Positions 59,239 through 64,000 of a DNA stretch of 64,000 nt are shown one piece after another. This stretch comes from Ambrosia x helenae (lineage: Eukaryota; Streptophyta; Magnoliopsida; Asterales; Asteraceae), in NCBI GenBank assembly GCA_030844895.1, contig CM061229.1:122897682-122961681 (forward strand). Direction: 5' to 3'. Positions within the stretch are counted from its first letter, which is position 1. Each line of letters begins with the position of its first letter. The position numbers and the translations under genes are program-made. The notes under the pieces were generated by a model. The model was not told the origin of the DNA. It worked only from the letters and a program-made list of their open reading frames with translations, and did no database searches.

Positions 59239-60231
59239 GCGTGCAAGATAATTAACTAAACATATATTGTAGCGTGCAGTCTAGTTTGCGTATAGTGCAA
59301 TCTCACAAAGTGCTAAAGGCGCGGTGTCATTGATTCAGATTAGTACATGTTTAGCAAGCTTTACTATAGGCAACATTGCTGAACTTGAACTTGAAGTAGC
59401 TCAATGGGTTATTTTTCTTTATAGATTTAACACATTTTTTGTTGAATAAGGCAGAGATGAGGTGAGGATTTTGATGCCACAAACTCAATGGACCAAGATT
59501 TGCATTAAAGTTGACAAAAGCAACTTCTTTAAGACCAGATCTCAGATTCTACAAGCTGCAAAGCCAACATCTCTGAGTTTTTTTTTTTTTTTTTAAACAA
59601 AACATCACTTTATTTTGGATGATGGCAAATTTTGTTAAAGGTAGAATCATGCCAATCACACATTAGATTCTACTTTAGTAAGTATCTAACTAGTACATCA
59701 CATTTAGAAGCCTAAGCTGTACGTACCCGTACCATACGCAAAGCGCAAGGTCCCACTTCCTACTTTCATCCTAGTTTGCAGCCCACATCAAGAAACATCA
59801 TGGGGCAAACATATACTATGATCAAATCATCAAATGCATTGAACTAACATATCATCATGGTAAAATGCATGCAAGCTAATGAAACTTAGCTTTAAATGTA
59901 TGGTAATTATGTCATTATTATATATAAGCACAAGCATTAACATTCCTGATTATGATTGATTGGTAAGTAAAAATAGATAGGCCAATATAGAGAAAGAAAA
60001 GTGTAAAGTAACACATATGGCACTATAAACTGGAAACTAAGACTGTTCTTTTGCTGTATAGGGAATAGAGCTTGGAATTCTAAAGTGAGATTATTAAAGT
60101 TGCATAAAGTGAATGCTTGGTTTATAGCCTAACACAGTTCCCATTTGCTAATTATTTCCCAAGGCTGTTTAGTGTCTTTTCTTACTAACTAAGCAATAGT
60201 CATTTACCAAAGTACCCTCCATACATGCTAA
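59239..60231. other. Intergenic, nothing recognised
   Basis: No gene or element termini. A T18 run near 59579 with AAACAAAACATCAC after it could be the tail of a reversed retroposon. The remainder is unique-looking AT-rich DNA and may include distal promoter of the CLE gene. Confidence 0.45.
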
Positions 60232-60640
60232 GGCTAACTGGTGTGGAGCGCTATTGCCCCCTCAACTTCAAAACAATGAAGCGCCCCTCCCCCATTTCCT
60301 GAACGCCATTGGGGGGGGGGGGGGATGTTGTCATTTAACGCTAGTGAATACTTAGTAGTTAGTAAGATTAAACACATAAAAAAGTTCTAACCAAACGGTG
60401 TGATGGGGGGGGGGGTTGTCATTTAACACTGGTGAACACAATAACGATGGCTTACGGGATGATCAGGTGGTCCCCCTTTATCACAACCAATCAATTTTTT
60501 TGTTTTTCACTTTTTTCTTTTTTTTTTAATTAAAGGGACGTTATTCCATTGCATGGGTGTTATTGAATGGAGCCCCTGTCTACGTTGTGTTGATGTGGCG
60601 CAATGGAGTCCGTAGGGGCTCCATTCCCCACCACATAGCC
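60232..60640. mobile_element. Harbinger/Tourist-type MITE
   Basis: 409 bp, flanked by TAA (60229-60231, 60641-60643). The left end GGCTAACTGGTGTGGAGCG and reversed right end GGCTATGTGGTGGGGAATG are imperfect inverted repeats, related in style to the 29114 Harbinger terminus. It contains two G11-12 runs within a repeated GATG-Gn-TTGTCATTTAAC block. Confidence 0.78.
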
Positions 60641-60867
60641 TAACTATATTTTAAAAAAAAATCCCACATCAACATAGAATCATGAGTCTTTGATCAGTAG
60701 GAAAAAGTAAAGAAGAATGAAAAAGATGCTTGGCTTCATAGGGGTACTGCCTCAATTCCAATAGTCATCCTAGTCATAGTCTTCTTTTTCTAATCTTCTG
60801 AATAGAAGGTTTATGATTGGGATAATCTAAAACATGTAGGACATGTGGGTCCCATCTTGCTATATTC

Positions 60868-60875
60868 TATAAATC
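60868..60875 (+). promoter_or_regulatory. Likely TATA box of the CLE gene
   Basis: TATAAATC, 138 bp before the ATG, with pyrimidine-rich sequence between. The MITE at 60232-60640 ends about 230 bp upstream, inside the proximal promoter region. Confidence 0.55.
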
Positions 60876-61005
60876 ACAGGCCTATATCTAAGCAGTGGAT
60901 CACAACACAAGGAGGATTTAAGTCATTTAACTGTCTTACTCCTGTCTTACTCTAAACAATATCTCATCTATATTCTCTACCTTCTTGTTTACATATAAAA
61001 AAACA

Positions 61006-61263
61006 ATGATTTCTAGTACTCATAAGCTATTTATCCTTCTTACTTGTATTGGCATACTAGCAGCCGAACCATATATGGTTTGCGGCTTCACAACCATAGG
61101 CATTGAAGTCCCCATGACTCATCGCCGAATGCTCAAAGCAGTTTCTACTAGGGACCAACAAGCAAAGCCGTCACCTGCAGCCGTGACCAAGAAATTTGAC
61201 ACTTTTCAGTCGAGTAAAAGACCAGTTCGTAGAGGGTCAGACCCAATCCATAACCGATCTTGA
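61006..61263 (+). CDS. CLE45: CLE45-like secreted signalling peptide precursor
   Basis: An intronless 85-residue precursor. The N-terminus MISSTHKLFILLTCIGILAA is a signal peptide. The middle is a variable basic spacer (MTHRRMLKA, TKKFDTFQSSK). The C-terminus RPVRRGSDPIHNRS contains the 12-residue CLE motif. CLE peptides are cut from such precursors, act in the apoplast and bind LRR receptor kinases. The dodecapeptide RPVRRGSDPIHN differs at one position from Arabidopsis CLE45 (RRVRRGSDPIHN, as I recall it), which acts through BAM3 in root protophloem and has been linked to pollen performance. An in-frame TTG at 60985 is ignored because the ATG at 61006 gives a standard signal peptide. Length, layout and the Gly-Ser-Asp-Pro core fit well; the assignment to CLE45 itself is inference. 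Confidence 0.9.
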   Translation: MISSTHKLFILLTCIGILAAEPYMVCGFTTIGIEVPMTHRRMLKAVSTRDQQAKPSPAAVTKKFDTFQSSKRPVRRGSDPIHNRS

Positions 61264-62234
61264 TATGTGCAGAAACAAGTTGTAAGACTTCAGGGAAACA
61301 ACAAGAGGTTATGAAGGTTTTTTTAAGTTCTGTTATAGGAGGTATTACTATATAGATTGATGTGCATAATCAGATTTTAAGAGTTTCCACGAGGCGTGCG
61401 GTGAATTTTGACATGAATGGGTTGTTCCAAGATGGTGTAGTTGTCTGTCATAAACCAAACTGACAGTCTCTTTGTTAATTCTTGTTTGAACAAGAACACG
61501 AACGCGAGCAAGAAGAAAAAACAAGAGCAAATATTTGTTACTTTTTACATTCTTATAGAACTAGTGATATTGTTTTCTACTTGTTCATGATCTAATATCA
61601 TATTACCACTTGCGCGCAATCGTGTACTTATAAAATTCTTAGAACTATAAACAACTATTGCCAATATTCAACAAAAAAATCATGTTTTGTGACATATTTA
61701 GAAACAGGTTAAGGAACAAAGTTTCCATCTACTTTGATTAATGTGACCCGACCCGACCCAACTCCATGCTATCATAAGCAATGATTCTACCTGATGATTC
61801 TTGACAAGATTGTATGTGACTTTCTATTGTTTAATTATTTAAGTTTTACCCATTGTAAATTCCTTCATTGAAATGCATAGTTACACCATTATAAAGAGCA
61901 ATTCAAATTATGATGGCCGGTAGACGCACAACGAGTTGTGCCGCTACCCCTTTCTGAATAGTAACATTTAGATGGCCTACTTTGGATATTAGTTCCGTGA
62001 TTTTAGAGTAAACTGGACTGATGATGATGAAATGAAAGCTTAATTTCAAAACAGAATAAACCTCATCTTTCTTCAAAGTCTAAACACGTGTAACAAAAGA
62101 TTCTAACATTTGTGTAACCAAGCCCATTAAGCTTCATGTATTATAAAGAAATAAGGCCCGTTAAGTACATTAACACAATAAGGTACTATAGTCTCAGACA
62201 AATAGCATTTAAGGCCGTTAAGATTGGTGTGATA
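61264..62234. other. 3' flank of CLE gene, nothing further
   Basis: Likely 3' UTR to about 61560, then AT-rich DNA. A 60-codon minus frame at 61348-61530 has no features. Confidence 0.5.
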
Positions 62235-62774
62235 TAGAGGTGATCAAATCGGTTTTTTTTGTCAAACCAGTTTCGGTTCCAAACCGGTTCAGTTTGGACC
62301 GGTTTTGTCGATTCGTAAGACCGGTTTCGGTTCGGTTACGGTTTCGGTTTTTTTTGGTTTCGGTCTTAATCAGTTTTTTCGCGCACTTTTTTTTAAAAAA
62401 GGCCAACACAAAATTTTTTTTTTTACATAAATTTCTACTTTTATTGATTTTTATAATTTTTTAAGGTGTATGGGTATAAATTTGTATGTGTGGAAACATT
62501 TTTGTATAATTTTATTATATATATATATATATATTTTTTTAAATATAAAATTCAGTTTTTTTTTTTAATAAAAATACCGGTTTTTCATACCGGTTTTTTT
62601 GAACCGGTTCCCAAACCGGTTTGGTTTAAAACCGGTTCGGTTCAATTTTTCTCGTGGAGAAGGGAACCTACGGTTTTTTTCGGTCCTAGCACGGTTTGGG
62701 TAAAAACCGGTTCCTGTAGGAACCGGTTCGGTTCCACCATTTCGGTTCTCAACCGGTTTTTTTGATCACCTCTA
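62235..62774. mobile_element. hAT MITE with CCGGTT repeats
   Basis: 540 bp, termini TAGAGGTGATCAAATCGG and, reversed, TAGAGGTGATCAAAAAAACC. Perfect 8-bp TSD GTGTGATA (62227-62234, 62775-62782). Both ends are packed with AACCGGTTCGGTT motifs. Frames across it on both strands are repeat artefacts. Confidence 0.95.
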
Positions 62775-62782
62775 GTGTGATA

Positions 62783-63137
62783 TATAATATGAACTCATAA
62801 GATCAGTTGAGATTCATTGGTTTCGTCTTGTGTTGGATTCGTCAGGAGTGTTACTCTTTCTAAAATCCTAGTATTAGGGGTATTTCTGAATGTACCCAAC
62901 CCCTTAACATTTTAGCCCTTTAGGATATGTTGTGTGATTAGAGGGTGAAGGGGGTTGGAGCGACATGTGACAACATTGTTAGTAGAGTGGGCTTTGCCCT
63001 CCAAGCCCTAAAAGACCACGGGGTGGTGGGGCATCCCACACCGTATTGTCTTTAGAGTAAACATAATCTTCTTTTTGTGAATTTGGAGTTGAAAAGGAAA
63101 AAAAAATGAATTTTGTGATTACTCAGTAATCTTATTA
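62783..63137. other. Intergenic, nothing recognised
   Basis: Short stretch between the hAT MITE and the Helitron at the window edge; no frame or repeat noted. Confidence 0.5.
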
Positions 63138-64000
63138 TCTATACTATATTATAAAGCATCTAGGAAGGACGACCGTAAAATTTAAGTAATTATTATAAAG
63201 CATCTAGGAAGGATGACCGTAAAATTTAAGTAATTACAAGTGTTTATGCTTATGATACAATAGTACATGAGGTTAGTTTATGGGAAAAGTTGTCTTTTCT
63301 ACACTCTTTAAATTACTATAACATTTGTGACAATTTAAAGGTGAGTTTCAAAACTTAGATTAGAAGTTGAAAAGTTGGATTTATGTCTCTTTAAATATAA
63401 CATTTGTGATTGTGTGTATAAATGGGAAAATGACTAGCTTCTTTGTTCACCATCTTTAGACATCTCAAGAATCCCAGCAGATCAAAAGTACGTTTTCCAG
63501 TATTTGGTTCTAATTTGTATGTTGTATGATATTTGTTTGTTATGAAAGAAACACGAAGACCTTATGGAGAACCTATCAATGATCAATGACAGTGGTGGCT
63601 TTCATTTTCAGTTGTGTGTTTACTATTTTATATTTTTGCTTTTATGCATTGTCTTTATAGGTTTTGCAACTATCCAATTAGGTTAGCATAAATGGTTTGA
63701 TGTATTTCTTTTTATTTGAACAAAAGAATATTGAACAAGCTATGCATAAGCCATCGATGGAGTTGCCAACACCACCAATGATGATCAATAGCGGCGAAGG
63801 TTTTCATACTCAGGTGCATGTTTCATTTTAAGCATTGTTAAATGAAATAATCTTAAATATTAAAACCCACAAAATGGTCTTAATCATTTATAAGAATTGT
63901 CTCGATTCTTGGTATGTCCTTCGGTTTAGGATATTTCATATCGTACCAAATGGTTTGGTTTACTTTCAATGCCTATTGGGGAACTCCAAAGACACCAGTG
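63138..64000 (+). mobile_element. Helitron 5' part, runs off the window
   Basis: TCTATACTATATTATAAAGC after an A matches the 5' ends of the other Helitrons here. A 44-bp tandem duplication follows (63148-63191 and 63192-63235). Two exon-like pieces end at AG or CAG: 63558-63613 (ENLSMINDSGGFHFQ) and 63738-63812 (SMELPTPPMMINSGEGFHTQ). They resemble each other and could be captured or duplicated exons. The 3' end lies outside the window. Confidence 0.55.

Noticed and set aside
62218..62765. Frames rich in Phe/Arg/Thr on both strands
   Set aside because: Generated by the CCGGTTCGGTT subterminal repeats of a hAT MITE.

Overview
The window looks like a gene-poor, repeat-rich stretch of a eudicot plant nuclear genome. 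The evidence is AT-rich DNA, spliced genes with short GT-AG introns, many nested transposable elements with exact target-site duplications (TSDs), and plant-specific families (CLE peptide, plant mobile domain, DUF3675-type RING-CH protein). The LTR and LINE styles remind me of Asteraceae, but that is an impression, not a demonstrated assignment. No rRNA gene, intact tRNA gene or CRISPR array is visible.

Layout. 1-5 kb: a solo LTR (family A, TSD GTACC) inside a GGTACC-rich repeat, a decayed hAT-like element with a nested MITE, and a LINE tail. 4.9-14.3 kb: three Helitrons. One has a hAT MITE in its terminus. The third (6993-14341) is split by a young non-autonomous LTR retrotransposon (7305-11622) with near-identical LTRs, TSD CAAAC, an initiator-Met-type primer site and a gag lacking its capsid core. 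14.3-21.5 kb: a TIR element, a flavin-monooxygenase exon fragment, Harbinger ORF1 relics and a diverged repeat array. 21.5-25.3 kb: an unrecognised multi-exon gene made of short, tandemly duplicated phase-1 exons. A Mutator-like element carrying a plant mobile domain gene (25327-28722) sits just after its stop codon. 29.1-31.2 kb: a decayed PIF/Harbinger element with its transposase. 32-39.4 kb: nested LTR debris, including a 2.8-kb solo LTR with TSD GTTTA. 39.7-41.6 kb: a Helitron with a Rep/helicase relic and a MULE-type MITE. 41.7-50.5 kb: a LINE ORF cut in two by a 7.7-kb gag-only LTR element (family B), whose 2.6-kb LTRs each hold three tRNA-like modules. 50.6-52.6 kb: Harbinger and hAT relics and another Helitron.

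Two host genes stand out at the right. 53.6-56.4 kb holds a seven-coding-exon RING-CH (MARCH-like) E3 ligase gene with two apparent single-base frame breaks. 61.0-61.3 kb holds a small intronless CLE45-like signalling peptide gene. They are separated by hAT and Tourist-type MITEs. The window ends inside another Helitron.

The genes form no operon or pathway. The common theme is layered transposition: Helitrons hosting LTR elements, LTR elements splitting LINEs, and MITEs in introns and element termini. All boundaries were read by eye from termini and TSDs; family names rest on recalled motifs, not on a database search.
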